Notes: a model not told the origin generated them from the sequence alone. 64,000 bases of DNA from Streptomyces endophytica (GCF_026153355.1 NZ_CP110636.1:2604001-2668000), one strand, 5' to 3'; counted from the stretch's first letter, positions 45,448 through 54,258 are shown. Program-made: numbers and translations.

Positions 45448-46143
45448 CGTCTGCCTCCTTGTCTTCTTCCATCAACCTGCTTGCAACTGCGGATCCTGCG
45501 ATTCTGCTCGCGGCCCCTTGGGGCCGCCCGGCCCGGCAGTCGGTTGCGCGGCCCACGTACATGCCTTCCGGCCCCGCTACCCCACTGCCGTGCCCTCTTC
45601 TGGCACTGCATGCACGGCAGTTCGACCTCTGCCGCGCCTTTCGATCTCTTGGCTACGAGGAAGACGCTAACCTCCAAAGAGCCACATGTCTATCTTCGCT
45701 GCGATAGATTTTCTGTGAAGGTGAGGCTCAAGCTTCTGTTGTCTACGTCTAATGGAAGCTGCACCGTAGACCGCGATGGGGCGTGGGAGCCGAAAGGTCG
45801 GGAACGTTGCCTGCCACAGCAAAACCGGGCAGCAGATCACAGGCGTGGTGAACGCGCATGAACAGCACGATCTGTGCGAGGAGCCGGCCGGCCGTCGAAG
45901 GTGCCGCCGTTCAGCGGGCCGTGCGATGCAAGGTGACGGCCGATCAAGTCACCAGGGGTCCGAATGCCAACTCGGTGTAGGCCGCGGCCCGGCTTGGCCG
46001 TGAACACGCGCCACCTCCCAGGACGCCGGGCCCGAGGCGGACGTCCAAGCCGACGAGGCCGACGAGGCCGACGAGGTCGTGCAGGGAGATGCTGATCCGT
46101 TGGGTACTGTCCGGGAGGCCGACTCCCGTCCGCTCACGCAAAC

Positions 46144-46168
46144 GGCCTCGGACGAGAAGTCCGAGGCC
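46144..46168 (-). terminator. Hairpin downstream of tRNA-Arg
   Basis: GGCCTCGGA at 46144-46152 pairs with TCCGAGGCC at 46160-46168, 56 bases after the tRNA 3' end in the direction of transcription. Confidence 0.6.
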
Positions 46169-46223
46169 GAGCAGAACCCCTCCCTGGAGGGGGGAAGCCC
46201 CAGGTCAGTGGTTTGTTGCAGGG

Positions 46224-46296
46224 TGCCCCCGGCAGGATTCGAACCTGCGACACCCGCTTTAGGAGAGCGGTGCTCTATCCCCTGAGCTACGGAGGC
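46224..46296 (-). tRNA. tRNA-Arg (anticodon CCT)
   Basis: The 73-nt cloverleaf is complete. The acceptor stem is GCCTCCG/CGGGGGC, the D arm GCTC/GAGC, the anticodon stem CCGCT/AGCGG with loop CTCCTAA (anticodon CCT), and the T arm GCAGG-TTCGAAT-CCTGC. CCA is not encoded. Its 3' 36 bases recur at 41112-41147. Confidence 0.97.
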
Positions 46297-46418
46297 GTGG
46301 ATCACTGCGTGATCCGGCGACTAGCGTAGCGGATAAGGGATCTGCGCTTGCAAGGTTTGCCTTTTGGCAGGTCAGCGGGGTCGTGGCGGGGTGTGCGGGG
46401 GCGTCTCCCGGGGGTGGG

Positions 46419-46721
46419 TCAGCCGGCGATGTGCCAGCTGACCGTGCCGTCCGTGGTGACCAGGAGGGCGAGCAGGAGGAGGTCCGTGGCGCCGAGGGCG
46501 AGGCCCAGGAGGGCGCGGCCGCGGCGGGTGGTGCCGCGGGCCAGGGCGAGGCCGCCGAGGATCAGGGCACAGGGGCCGAGGACGAGGTTGAGGACCAGGG
46601 TGCCGAGCAGGCCGAGGATGAACGAGGCCACGGCCATGCCGTCGGCGTGCGGGCGGGCGGCGCGGGTGGCGGCGGCCGGCGCGGGGGAGGTCGTCCGCGG
46701 GGCGTGGCTGAGCGCGGTCAT
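46419..46721 (-). CDS. DUF4190-like small membrane protein
   Basis: This 100-aa protein has two hydrophobic helices: MAVASFILGLLGTLVLNLVL and the segment around GLALGATDLLLLALLV. They are separated by GGLALARGTTRRGRALLG, a layout seen in DUF4190 proteins. The N-terminal 28 residues are Ala/Pro/Thr-rich. Its ATG overlaps the stop of the preceding 75-aa gene by four bases, so they are co-translated. The function is unknown; both proteins are likely in the cytoplasmic membrane. Confidence 0.75.
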   Translation of the reverse strand: MTALSHAPRTTSPAPAAATRAARPHADGMAVASFILGLLGTLVLNLVLGPCALILGGLALARGTTRRGRALLGLALGATDLLLLALLVTTDGTVSWHIAG

Positions 46722-46945
46722 CGGGAGGTCACCTCGGTCTTGTGGCGGCGTTCGCGGAGGAAGAAGACGAGCAGCCAGCCGCTGATGACGGCGGCCGCGA
46801 TGAGGGTGACGGGGACGGGGAGGTGTGCCGCGGTGCCCAGCATGATCCCCATCAGGAGGAGGGCTGCGACGAGGAAGAGCATGATCTGCCTTTTCCACTC
46901 GGAGGACACTTGTTCACTCAGTGCCTCCAGCATACGACTGTTCAT
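46718..46945 (-). CDS. Small membrane protein, 75 aa
   Basis: It starts MNSRMLEALSEQVSSEWKRQ and has two membrane helices (IMLFLVAALLLMGIMLGTAA and VTLIAAAVISGWLLVFFL) with a basic tail. It is the first gene of a two-gene unit with the DUF4190-like gene. The start lies only 39 bases from the divergent TetR start, with no ribosome site, so the transcript may be leaderless. It is probably controlled by that TetR. The function is unknown. Confidence 0.75.
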   Translation of the reverse strand: MNSRMLEALSEQVSSEWKRQIMLFLVAALLLMGIMLGTAAHLPVPVTLIAAAVISGWLLVFFLRERRHKTEVTSR

Positions 46946-46984
46946 GGGTGGAGAAGTTAAGAGAACGGTTGTTTACTGGATGAC

Positions 46985-47689
46985 ATGAGTCACACTCTTG
47001 GGGTCCGTCAGGCCCAGAAGCAGAAGACCCGTCAGGCGCTGCTCGACGCGGCGCTCGGCCTGTTGGCGGAGCAGAGCCTGAGCAGCCTGGGTCTGCGGGA
47101 GGTGACGCGGGTGGTGGGGATCGCCCCGGCCGCGTTCTACCGGCACTTCAAGGACCTGGGGGAACTCGGCGTCGCACTGGTCGAGGAGGCGCTCGGCAGC
47201 CTGCACGTGATGGTGCGGGCGATCCTCGCCGAACAGGACGGCGCCGAGGAGCGGATAGACCGCACGGTCGCGGTGGTCGAGCGGCACGTACGGACGTATC
47301 CCCTGCACATCCGGTTCATCGCCCGCGAGCGGCACGGCGGCGTACGGGCCGTGCGGCAGGCCATCGCGGACGAGCTCGACCGGTTCGCGGAGGAGGTCGC
47401 GGCGGCGCTCAAGTCCCAGCCGGTGTCGGAGGGATGGCGCGATGACGACGTCCGGATGCTGGCCGAGCTGTACGTGGACCGGCTGGTCACGACGGCCGCC
47501 GCGCTGCTAGACGCCGACGAGGACGGGGCGCCCGGGGCCGCCGACCAGGTGGTGTGTACGGCGCGCCGCCAGCTGCGGCTGATCAGCATCGGGCGGCAGC
47601 ACTGGCGGGAGGCCGGGATCTTTCCTGACCTGTCGCCACCAGAGGGGCCTGCCCAGAGGGGCGGCCGGGTCAGGCGCGGGCCGGGGTGA
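46985..47689 (+). CDS. TetR family transcriptional regulator (FabR-like)
   Basis: The product is 234 aa, with an N-terminal helix-turn-helix (TRQALLDAALGLLAEQ, LGLREVTRVVGIAPAAFYRH) and a helical ligand domain. APAAFYRHFKDLGELGVALV resembles the FabR/DesT group that controls fatty-acid modification, but that assignment is tentative. The last 30 residues are low complexity and overlap the 3' end of the convergent protease gene by 20 bases. The ATG at 46985 has no ribosome site and lies 39 bases from the divergent membrane-protein gene, which it likely regulates. Confidence 0.88.
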   Translation: MSHTLGVRQAQKQKTRQALLDAALGLLAEQSLSSLGLREVTRVVGIAPAAFYRHFKDLGELGVALVEEALGSLHVMVRAILAEQDGAEERIDRTVAVVERHVRTYPLHIRFIARERHGGVRAVRQAIADELDRFAEEVAAALKSQPVSEGWRDDDVRMLAELYVDRLVTTAAALLDADEDGAPGAADQVVCTARRQLRLISIGRQHWREAGIFPDLSPPEGPAQRGGRVRRGPG

Positions 47690-48917
47690 CGCGGACGCGG
47701 TAGGTGCCGTCCTGGTTTTCGGTGAGGACGGTGACCGAGGCCCCGGTGGCCTGGTCGGTGTAGCTCTCGCCGGGGAGGAAGGTCGCATCGGTCAGTTCCG
47801 GGTCGACGTAGGGGTTGTCCCGGTAGCAGCCGCCGCTGTGCGGGGTGGCGTCCACGATCCGGAGCGGGCCGCGGCCCGAGGGCACGTCGGTGGCGACGCG
47901 GTAGAGCAGGACGCCCGGCCGGCAGACCGCGGGTTCGAGCAGGCCGCGGCTGCGGGCCTCGACCACCAGGGCGCTGTGCGGCGAGGTCGGGATGACGACG
48001 ATCTTGGTGCCGCCCGGTGTGGAGACCGGGGTGAGGGTGTGTTCGCCGGGCGTCCCGTGCGGCGGTGCGCAGTGCACCTGTTGGGGCGACAGCCAGCCGA
48101 GCTTCCACTTGTGCCAGCCGACGAAGTCGTTGTTCGGCCCCCAGTCCTCGTCCATCGGGTCCCAGTGGCCCACCGGTGGCGGCTCCTGGCGGTCGTCCGT
48201 GTAGTAGAGGTCCGGCAGGCCGAAACTGTGCGCGTTCTCGTGGTTGAGGACCCGGAAGGCGCTCAGCCCCGACTGCCGGCTCCAGATGAAGGACGCGTTC
48301 CGGAACGGCACCCCGTCGGCCGTCTTCAGCCCCATGTCGCCCCCGCTGAAGGTGACCGACAGGACCGTACGGGTGGCCGGGGGTCCCGCGTTGGGCGCCG
48401 CGATGATGTTGATGACGTCGTAGTCACGGAAGTTGACGATCGGGTCGACGGCGCGCACGACCTCCTGCGCCAGCGCGTGGTAGCCGCCGTCCGAGGCCGG
48501 GTCGAAGTTGGTGCCGCGCTGGATGCCGTACGCCGCCAGCGGCCGGGACATCCGGATCCACCGGAACAGCGGCATCGGCAGGTAGGTCAGCCTGCCGTAC
48601 GAGCTGGTGCGGAAGAAGTCCGTGGTGGCCGGGAAGAACTCGGCGAAGCGGGCGCTGGCCGGCATCGTGGCGCGGGCGTCCGGGAAGTCGATGAAGAGCG
48701 TCAAGGCCCGTACGACGCCGGACGAGCGGGCGAAACCGGCGGGGGTGTCGGCCGATTCGGCGACGTCGGTGGTGATGCCGTGCAGCGCGCAGGGGCCGCT
48801 GGGCGGAGCGCCGGGCCCGGGAGGTATGGCCACGGCGTTGGGGGGTGAACCCAGCGCTATGGCCGCCGCCGCGGTGGCCGCACCGGCGGCCAGCACCGCG
48901 GATACCTTGAGCTTCAT
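47670..48917 (-). CDS. M6-like secreted metalloprotease domain protein
   Basis: This 415-aa exported protein has a Sec signal (MKLKVSAVLAAGAATAAAAI, cut near NAVA). The zinc motif HENAHSFGLPDLY near residue 230 fits HExxH plus the GxxD extension of M6 immune-inhibitor-A-like peptidases; FSGGDMGLK and MDEDWGPNNDFVGWHKWKLG are further family marks. It should cleave proteins outside the cell. AAGG lies upstream of the ATG at 48917; a GTG nine bases earlier is possible. Its 3' end overlaps the TetR gene tail. Confidence 0.85.
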   Translation of the reverse strand: MKLKVSAVLAAGAATAAAAIALGSPPNAVAIPPGPGAPPSGPCALHGITTDVAESADTPAGFARSSGVVRALTLFIDFPDARATMPASARFAEFFPATTDFFRTSSYGRLTYLPMPLFRWIRMSRPLAAYGIQRGTNFDPASDGGYHALAQEVVRAVDPIVNFRDYDVINIIAAPNAGPPATRTVLSVTFSGGDMGLKTADGVPFRNASFIWSRQSGLSAFRVLNHENAHSFGLPDLYYTDDRQEPPPVGHWDPMDEDWGPNNDFVGWHKWKLGWLSPQQVHCAPPHGTPGEHTLTPVSTPGGTKIVVIPTSPHSALVVEARSRGLLEPAVCRPGVLLYRVATDVPSGRGPLRIVDATPHSGGCYRDNPYVDPELTDATFLPGESYTDQATGASVTVLTENQDGTYRVRVTPARA

Positions 48918-48979
48918 AACGATCACCTTGGAGTGCCGGGTGATCGCTCGCGCGCGGAGTTACATCAATCGGAGGCACG

Positions 48980-49020
48980 GGGCCACCCGGGCCACCCGGG
49001 CCACCCGGGGGCGCCCGGGG
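48980..49020. repeat. GGCCACCCG tandem repeat
   Basis: Three units of a nine-base GGCCACCCG repeat lie in the 298-base gap between the protease and TetR genes; the gap also holds CCGGAGTCG-type repeats near 49155-49200. No gene is seen in the gap. Confidence 0.5.
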
Positions 49021-49215
49021 CCATCGGGGAGCGCGAGGGGCGGGACGCCGGGCGCCGCGGTCGTGTGCTTCAGGTCACAGGGCGACGCGAAATATCCGGG
49101 GAGCAGTTCCCCGTTTAACCAGTCGTTCGGCCGAAACGGGGAGCGTCTCCCCGGTTGGGCCGCCGGAAGTCGCCGGAGCCGCCGGAGTCGCCGGAAGCCG
49201 AAAGGGGTGAGTCGG

Positions 49216-49890
49216 ATGTCCGCAGGTGTCGGCACCACGAGTGCCAAGAAGGCGAAGTGCGGTGCGTCGTCACCCCGACTGCGGGCCGACGCGCTGCGCA
49301 ACCGGGAACGGATCATCGCGGCCGCCCGCGAGACGATGGTCGAGTTCGGCGCCGAGGTCCCCTTCGATGAAATCGCTCGACGTGCGGGGGTCGGCAATGC
49401 GACGCTTTATCGTCACTTTGCGGATCGCCTGGAGTTGATCCACCACGTCACGCTTTCCGTCATGTCCCGTACCGCGGACCAGGCGGAATCCGTCCTTGCC
49501 GAGGAGCCCGATGCCTTCCGAGCGCTGAGGCGCTTCGTCCACGCCGCGGTGGAGGAGAAGATCGGGGCCCTGTGCCCGCTGCTCTCCGACGGCGTGGACC
49601 GTGACCACCCCGATCTGCTCGCCGCGCGCGATCGCCTGGAGGCGGCCGTCGAGGCCCTCATGGGCGCGGCGCGCGACAGCGGTCAGCTGCGCACCGACAT
49701 CGCCGTCGGTGACCTGATGGTCGCGATCACCCAGCTCACCCGGCCCCTGCCGGGCAGTGCTTGCGTCGACTTCGACAAGTTCGTCCACCGGCACCTGCAG
49801 CTGTTCCTGGACGGCCTGCAGGCGCCCGCCCGCTCCGAACTCCCCGGCTGTGCCGCCACGTTGGAGGACCTCAGGCGCCGGAAGCCCTGA
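49216..49890 (+). CDS. TetR family transcriptional regulator
   Basis: This 224-aa regulator has the HTH near residues 25-70 (RERIIAAARETMVEFGAEVP, IARRAGVGNATLYRHFADRL) and a TetR C-terminal domain (FRALRRFVHAAVEEKIGALC). It lies 146 bases upstream of a DHA2 drug-efflux-type transporter gene on the same strand, so it probably represses that pump. The ATG at 49216 has AAAGGGG upstream; a GTG nine bases earlier is an alternative. Confidence 0.9.
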   Translation: MSAGVGTTSAKKAKCGASSPRLRADALRNRERIIAAARETMVEFGAEVPFDEIARRAGVGNATLYRHFADRLELIHHVTLSVMSRTADQAESVLAEEPDAFRALRRFVHAAVEEKIGALCPLLSDGVDRDHPDLLAARDRLEAAVEALMGAARDSGQLRTDIAVGDLMVAITQLTRPLPGSACVDFDKFVHRHLQLFLDGLQAPARSELPGCAATLEDLRRRKP

Positions 49891-50036
49891 CGCGCCACAC
49901 CTCCGCGCACCGCCCGTTACGCCCTCTCCGCCCGCCCCACTCCCGTTTCACCGTCCTGTCCCGCCCCGCTCGTCCCACCCCCTTCCGTCCCGTTCTTCGC
50001 TCTTGTTCACTCACGCCCCACTAGGTGGATCCCGCC

Positions 50037-51563
50037 ATGCCTGAAACCGTCCCGACCGTCGATCCCCGGCGCTGGAAAGCGCTGATATTCATCGCCCTCG
50101 CCCAGCTGATGGTCGTCCTCGACGCGACCATCGTGAACATCGCGCTGCCCTCCGCCCAGAAGGACCTCCGCATCACCGACGCCAACCGGCAGTGGGTGAT
50201 CACCGCCTACGCGCTGGCCTTCGGCGGACTGCTGCTGTTCGGCGGGCGGGTCGCCGACCTGTGGGGCCGGAAGCGGACCTTCATCACCGGGCTGGCCGGC
50301 TTCGCGCTCGCCTCCGCGCTCGGCGGGGCCGCGGCCAACGAGGGCGTGCTGCTCGGCGCGCGGGCACTGCAGGGCGTCTTCGGCGCGCTGCTGGCGCCCT
50401 CCGCCCTCTCCCTCCTCGCCGTGACCTTCACCGAGGCCCGGGAACGCGCCAAGGCGTTCGGCATCTTCGGTGCGATCGCCGGTGGTGGTGGCGCCGTCGG
50501 TCTGATCCTCGGCGGCGTGCTCACCGAGTACCTGAACTGGCGCTGGACCTTCTTCGTGAACATCCCGTTCGCCGTGGTTGCCGCGACCGGTGCCTACCTG
50601 GTCATCCGGGAGCCCGCGGGCAGCCGTAACCCCTCCCGGCTGGACATCCCGGGCGTCGTCCTGGCCACGCTCGGTCTGGTCTCGCTGGTCTACGGGTTCA
50701 CCCGCGCCGAGTCCGACGGCTGGCTGGCCGGCCCGACGCTCGGACTGTTCGCCGCGGCCGCCGTGCTGCTGCTGTCCTTCGTCCGGGTCGAGTCCAAGGT
50801 GAAGGCCCCGCTGCTGCCGCTGCGGGTGGTCTCCGACCGCAACCGCGCCGGCGTCTACGCGTCGCTCGGCCTGGCCGTGATCGGCATGTTCGGTCTCTTC
50901 CTCTTCCTGACCTACTACCTGCAGATCGTGAAGCACTACACGCCGGTCGAGACCGGTCTGGCCTTCCTCCCGATGGTCGCGGGCATGATCACCGGCTCGA
51001 CGCAGATCGGCGCCCGGCTGATGACCCGGATCCGGCCGCGGCTGCTGATGGCCCCCGGCTTCGTGGTGGCCGCGACCGGCATGCTGGTGCTGACCCAGAT
51101 CGACCTGGACACGTCCTACCCGGCGCTGATCCTGCCCGGCTTCCTGCTGATGGGCCTCGGCATGGGTACGGCGTTCATGCCCGCGATGTCGCTGGCGACC
51201 CACGGGGTCGAGCCGCGCGACGCCGGTGTCGCCTCCGCGATGGTCAACACCTCGCAGCAGGTGGGCGGCGCGATCGGAACGGCCCTGCTGAACACGATCG
51301 CGGCGAGCGCCACCACGGCGTACGCCACCTCGCACGCGGCCGGTGCCCGCTCCCGCGACCTGCTCAAGCTCCAGTCGATGGTGCACGGCTACTCCACCGC
51401 CATCTGGTGGGCGGTCGGCATCCTGCTGCTGGCCGGTGCGATCGCCTTCACCCTCATCAACACGGGGCGTCCGGGTGCCGGTTCGCCGGCGGCCTCCTCG
51501 GCGGACGGCGAGCGCGCGGCCGAGGGCGCGGACGAGGTCCCGGTCCCGGTGCTGGCCCACTGA
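50037..51563 (+). CDS. MFS transporter, DHA2 (EmrB/QacA) family
   Basis: This 508-aa protein has 14 predicted membrane helices. Signatures are LAQLMVVLDATIVNIALPSA (helix 1, motif D1), GGRVADLWGRKRTFITG (motif A) and GAIAGGGGAVGLILGGVLTE (motif C, drug antiporter). It should export hydrophobic compounds in exchange for protons. The ATG at 50037 has AGGTGG eight bases upstream and is preferred over the GTG at 50025. A TetR gene precedes it and probably controls it. Confidence 0.95.
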   Translation: MPETVPTVDPRRWKALIFIALAQLMVVLDATIVNIALPSAQKDLRITDANRQWVITAYALAFGGLLLFGGRVADLWGRKRTFITGLAGFALASALGGAAANEGVLLGARALQGVFGALLAPSALSLLAVTFTEARERAKAFGIFGAIAGGGGAVGLILGGVLTEYLNWRWTFFVNIPFAVVAATGAYLVIREPAGSRNPSRLDIPGVVLATLGLVSLVYGFTRAESDGWLAGPTLGLFAAAAVLLLSFVRVESKVKAPLLPLRVVSDRNRAGVYASLGLAVIGMFGLFLFLTYYLQIVKHYTPVETGLAFLPMVAGMITGSTQIGARLMTRIRPRLLMAPGFVVAATGMLVLTQIDLDTSYPALILPGFLLMGLGMGTAFMPAMSLATHGVEPRDAGVASAMVNTSQQVGGAIGTALLNTIAASATTAYATSHAAGARSRDLLKLQSMVHGYSTAIWWAVGILLLAGAIAFTLINTGRPGAGSPAASSADGERAAEGADEVPVPVLAH

Positions 51564-51709
51564 GGCGCTCCGCGCCAACTCTTACCGGACTCCTACCTCG
51601 CTCCTACGGGTGACTCGCCTCCACGGGTTCCTCACCCGCCCCGTACGGGGGCGGGCGGAGCTTCCGGGAGCTTCCGAGGGCGCCGGCTTTCCCCGGCTTC
51701 GCTGAACGG

Positions 51710-52207
51710 TCAGCGGAGCCAGGGGAGGTCGGCGCCCTGGGGTTGCAGCCCTTCGGTCATCACCTGGCAGATTTCGGCCAGCTGACCGACCTGCTCCGGC
51801 GACAGACGGTCGAAGATCGCGGCGCGGACGGCCGCGACGTGTCCCGGGGCGGCCTTCTCCAGCACCCGCATGCCCTCGTCCGTGAGGTACGCGTTCTGAC
51901 CACGCTTGTCGGACGGACAGTTCTCGCGCCGTACCCAGCCGTTCTTCTCCAGGCGGGCGATCGCGTGCGAGAGCCGGGAGCGGGTGATCTTGGCGTTCTG
52001 GGCCAGCTCGGTCATCCGCAACCGGCGCCGCGGTGCCCGGGAGAGCTGGACGAGCAGCCCGTAGTAGACATGCGGCATCCCGGCGTCACGCTGCAGCTGA
52101 CGGTCGAGGTGGTCCTCCAGGAGCGTGGTGGCGTGGAGGTAGCACTGCCAGGCGTATTGCTCCTCGTCACTGAGCCAGCGTGGCTCGATTGCGGCTTCGT
52201 TGCTCAT
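51710..52207 (-). CDS. MarR family transcriptional regulator
   Basis: This 165-aa winged-helix repressor has LRMTELAQNAKITRSRLSHA and the wing in VRRENCPSDKRGQNAYLTDE. The Cys in the wing could be redox-sensitive. The ATG at 52207 is used; a GTG three codons earlier is possible. It is divergent from the extradiol-dioxygenase-like gene at 52364, and the gap holds a palindrome, so it most likely controls that gene and itself, as in quinone-responsive MarR systems. Confidence 0.92.
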   Translation of the reverse strand: MSNEAAIEPRWLSDEEQYAWQCYLHATTLLEDHLDRQLQRDAGMPHVYYGLLVQLSRAPRRRLRMTELAQNAKITRSRLSHAIARLEKNGWVRRENCPSDKRGQNAYLTDEGMRVLEKAAPGHVAAVRAAIFDRLSPEQVGQLAEICQVMTEGLQPQGADLPWLR

Positions 52208-52279
52208 GCCATCCACTCTCTCACCGCTCGGAGAGTTATTTAAGTTTTAACAACGCCGGGGTTAGACTGTCATCCGACG

Positions 52280-52293
52280 CTTGAAGATTCAAG
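52280..52293. promoter_or_regulatory. MarR-type operator palindrome
   Basis: CTTGAAGATTCAAG is a perfect palindrome with TTGAA half sites, 72 bases from the marR-like start and 70 from the dioxygenase start. A second A/T-rich element (GTTATTTAAGTTTTAAC) lies at about 52236-52252. Confidence 0.6.
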
Positions 52294-52363
52294 TAAATGG
52301 TCCTGCGGTGGCCGGATGCCTCTGCATCACCGACTACCGCCAGTGTGACGCCGTGGAGATGTG

Positions 52364-53140
52364 ATGTCCGTAATGCCGGCCCTCTACCTCAGTCATGGCG
52401 CGCCCCCGCTCGCCGACGACCCGATATGGCCCGGCCAACTGGCCGCCTGGTCCGCGCAGCTGCCGCGCCCGAAGGCGGTGCTGATCATCTCCGCGCACTG
52501 GGAGGCGGCCCCGATCGCCCTGGGCGCCACCGAGACCGTGCCGCTCGTCTACGACTTCTGGGGATTCCCGCGCCACTACTACGAGGTCCGCTACCCCGCT
52601 CCCGGTGCGCCGGAGCTGGCCGAGCGCCTACGGAAGACGCTGCGCACCGCGGACACCCCGGTGGTGGACCTCCCCGACCGGGGCCTCGACCACGGCGCGT
52701 ACGTCCCGCTCGCCGAGATGTACCCGGACGCCGATGTTCCGGTCCTCCAGCTCTCGCTGCCCACACTCGATCCGCGCCTCCTGTACGAGACCGGCCGCCG
52801 GCTCGCCCCCCTGCGCGACGAGGGCGTACTGATCGTCGGCAGCGGGTTCTTCACGCACAATCTGGCGGCGCTGCGGCAGTCCCACAACGGCCCGCCCGCC
52901 TGGTCGGTGGAGTTCGACGACTGGGGGCGGCAGGCCCTGGAGGCCCAGGACCTCGACGCCCTCTTCGACTTCGTCCACAAGGCGCCGGCCGGGCGGCTGG
53001 CGCATCCCCGCACCGAGCACTTCGCGCCGCTGTTCGTGACCCTGGGGGCCGCGGACGCCCGGGGGCAGCTGGACAGCGGGCGGAGTGTGATCGACGGCTT
53101 CTGCATGGGGCTGGCGAAGCGGTCGCTGCAGTACGGCTGA
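52364..53140 (+). CDS. Class III (LigB-type) extradiol ring-cleavage dioxygenase
   Basis: This 258-aa enzyme is of the DODA/LigB group. Its likely iron or zinc ligands are the His in LYLSHGAPPLAD, SAHWEAAPI and the later GFFTHNL, with GLDHGAYVPLAEMYP as the family signature. It should open an aromatic diol ring using O2. The ATG at 52364 follows GGAG by five bases. The divergent MarR gene and the following questin-oxidase-like gene suggest detoxification of aromatic or quinone compounds. Confidence 0.9.
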   Translation: MSVMPALYLSHGAPPLADDPIWPGQLAAWSAQLPRPKAVLIISAHWEAAPIALGATETVPLVYDFWGFPRHYYEVRYPAPGAPELAERLRKTLRTADTPVVDLPDRGLDHGAYVPLAEMYPDADVPVLQLSLPTLDPRLLYETGRRLAPLRDEGVLIVGSGFFTHNLAALRQSHNGPPAWSVEFDDWGRQALEAQDLDALFDFVHKAPAGRLAHPRTEHFAPLFVTLGAADARGQLDSGRSVIDGFCMGLAKRSLQYG

Positions 53141-53208
53141 CGGTGTACGGCCGAGCGGACCGCTCGGGGGCGTTCGTGCCGGGCGGTTGGGGGGCGATCA
53201 GGCGCTGG

Positions 53209-54258
53209 TCAGTCGTCCACGTCGATCAGCGCCACGGCGTTCAGGGCCGCCGACAGGGCACGGGTGTCGCCGTCCTCGGAGGCCGCGGCCACGTCCAGCG
53301 CGGTGTCGGCGAACTTGATCGCGTGCTCGTTCCCGTTGGCGACCGCCCGCGCGAAGACCTCCTCCGGGCTGAGGGAGCCGGCCTCCGGGGCCCGGCGCGG
53401 GGTGTCCGCGGCGTAGATGGCGGTGATCGCCGAGGTCGCCGCCCAGGCCACCGTGAAGGACGGCGCCCACAGGTCCTGGGGGAGCGCGGGCAGGATGCGC
53501 AGGACCGCGTTCGGCGCGGTGGCGGCGTGGACCAGCATGATGCCGTTCCCGTGGCCGTAGTCGCCGTAGTTGAGGGTGGCGGCCCGGACGAGCGCGGTCA
53601 GGCCCTCCCGTACGGCCTCCGGGTCCCCGGGCACGTGCAGCGACTCGGTCGTCGTCAACCAGCCCGCGGTGTCGGGGAGTTGCGCATACCCCTGGACCGG
53701 CGCCACCCGCTGGTCGGCGATACGGGGAACGGCTGCCAGCGCCTCGGCCGGGGTGGCGCGGCCCGTGGGGCGTACGGCGGTGGGGAGCAGCAGGTGCCGG
53801 GCGGCCCAGTAGCCGAGGGCGTGCGCGAACTCCGCCAGCCGCGGGGCGTTCTCACCGTCCGCCAGGAGGCTGCGGACGGCGTGGCCCAGGCGGATGACCG
53901 GGTGGGTGGCGGCGCCCGCGATACCGGGGAGCAGTCGCGGCCACCACTCGGCGAGGACGTCCCGCCAGGGCCGTTCGGCGACCCGCTCGATGAAGTACGC
54001 GGTCCAGTCGGTGACCCGGTCGGTCTCGCCGAGCGCCTGCTCCCAGTCGGCGTCGGTGATCGGCGACTTGGCGACCGGTACGTCCTCCAGCTTGTGCTCG
54101 TAGGTGTCGAGCCAGCGGTGGACGGTGCGGGCCTGGCCGTTGCGGACCATCGCCTCGATGGCCATCGGGCCGTGATTGCTCAGGAATCCCTTGAATTCGG
54201 GGCCGGCTGCGTGCAGGCGCTGTAATGCCTCGTCGAGTGTGCCGCTCGTCGTGTCCAT
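53209..54258 (-). CDS. Questin oxidase family protein (DUF4243)
   Basis: This 349-aa protein has the family marks FLSNHGPMAIEAMVRNGQAR, VHRWLDTYEHKL, AHALGYWAARHLLLPT and YGHGNGIMLVHAATAPNAVL. Fungal relatives carry out Baeyer-Villiger-type oxidation of anthraquinones (questin oxidase, AflY). The bacterial substrate is not known. It converges on the ring-cleaving dioxygenase gene, consistent with quinone or phenol metabolism. The start is the ATG at 54258; no ribosome site is obvious. Confidence 0.85.
   Translation of the reverse strand: MDTTSGTLDEALQRLHAAGPEFKGFLSNHGPMAIEAMVRNGQARTVHRWLDTYEHKLEDVPVAKSPITDADWEQALGETDRVTDWTAYFIERVAERPWRDVLAEWWPRLLPGIAGAATHPVIRLGHAVRSLLADGENAPRLAEFAHALGYWAARHLLLPTAVRPTGRATPAEALAAVPRIADQRVAPVQGYAQLPDTAGWLTTTESLHVPGDPEAVREGLTALVRAATLNYGDYGHGNGIMLVHAATAPNAVLRILPALPQDLWAPSFTVAWAATSAITAIYAADTPRRAPEAGSLSPEEVFARAVANGNEHAIKFADTALDVAAASEDGDTRALSAALNAVALIDVDD

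Larger units (their letters stand above)
44894..46223. other. Degraded end of the island, no intact gene
   Basis: From left to right there is a short frame ([20 protein letters not shown] near 44950) that vaguely recalls a transposase fragment, a decayed MerR gene, copy 2 of the structured element, an A/T-richer stretch near 45700, a triple GCCGACGAG repeat near 46050 and a hairpin at 46144. Nothing here supports an intact protein gene. Confidence 0.5.
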
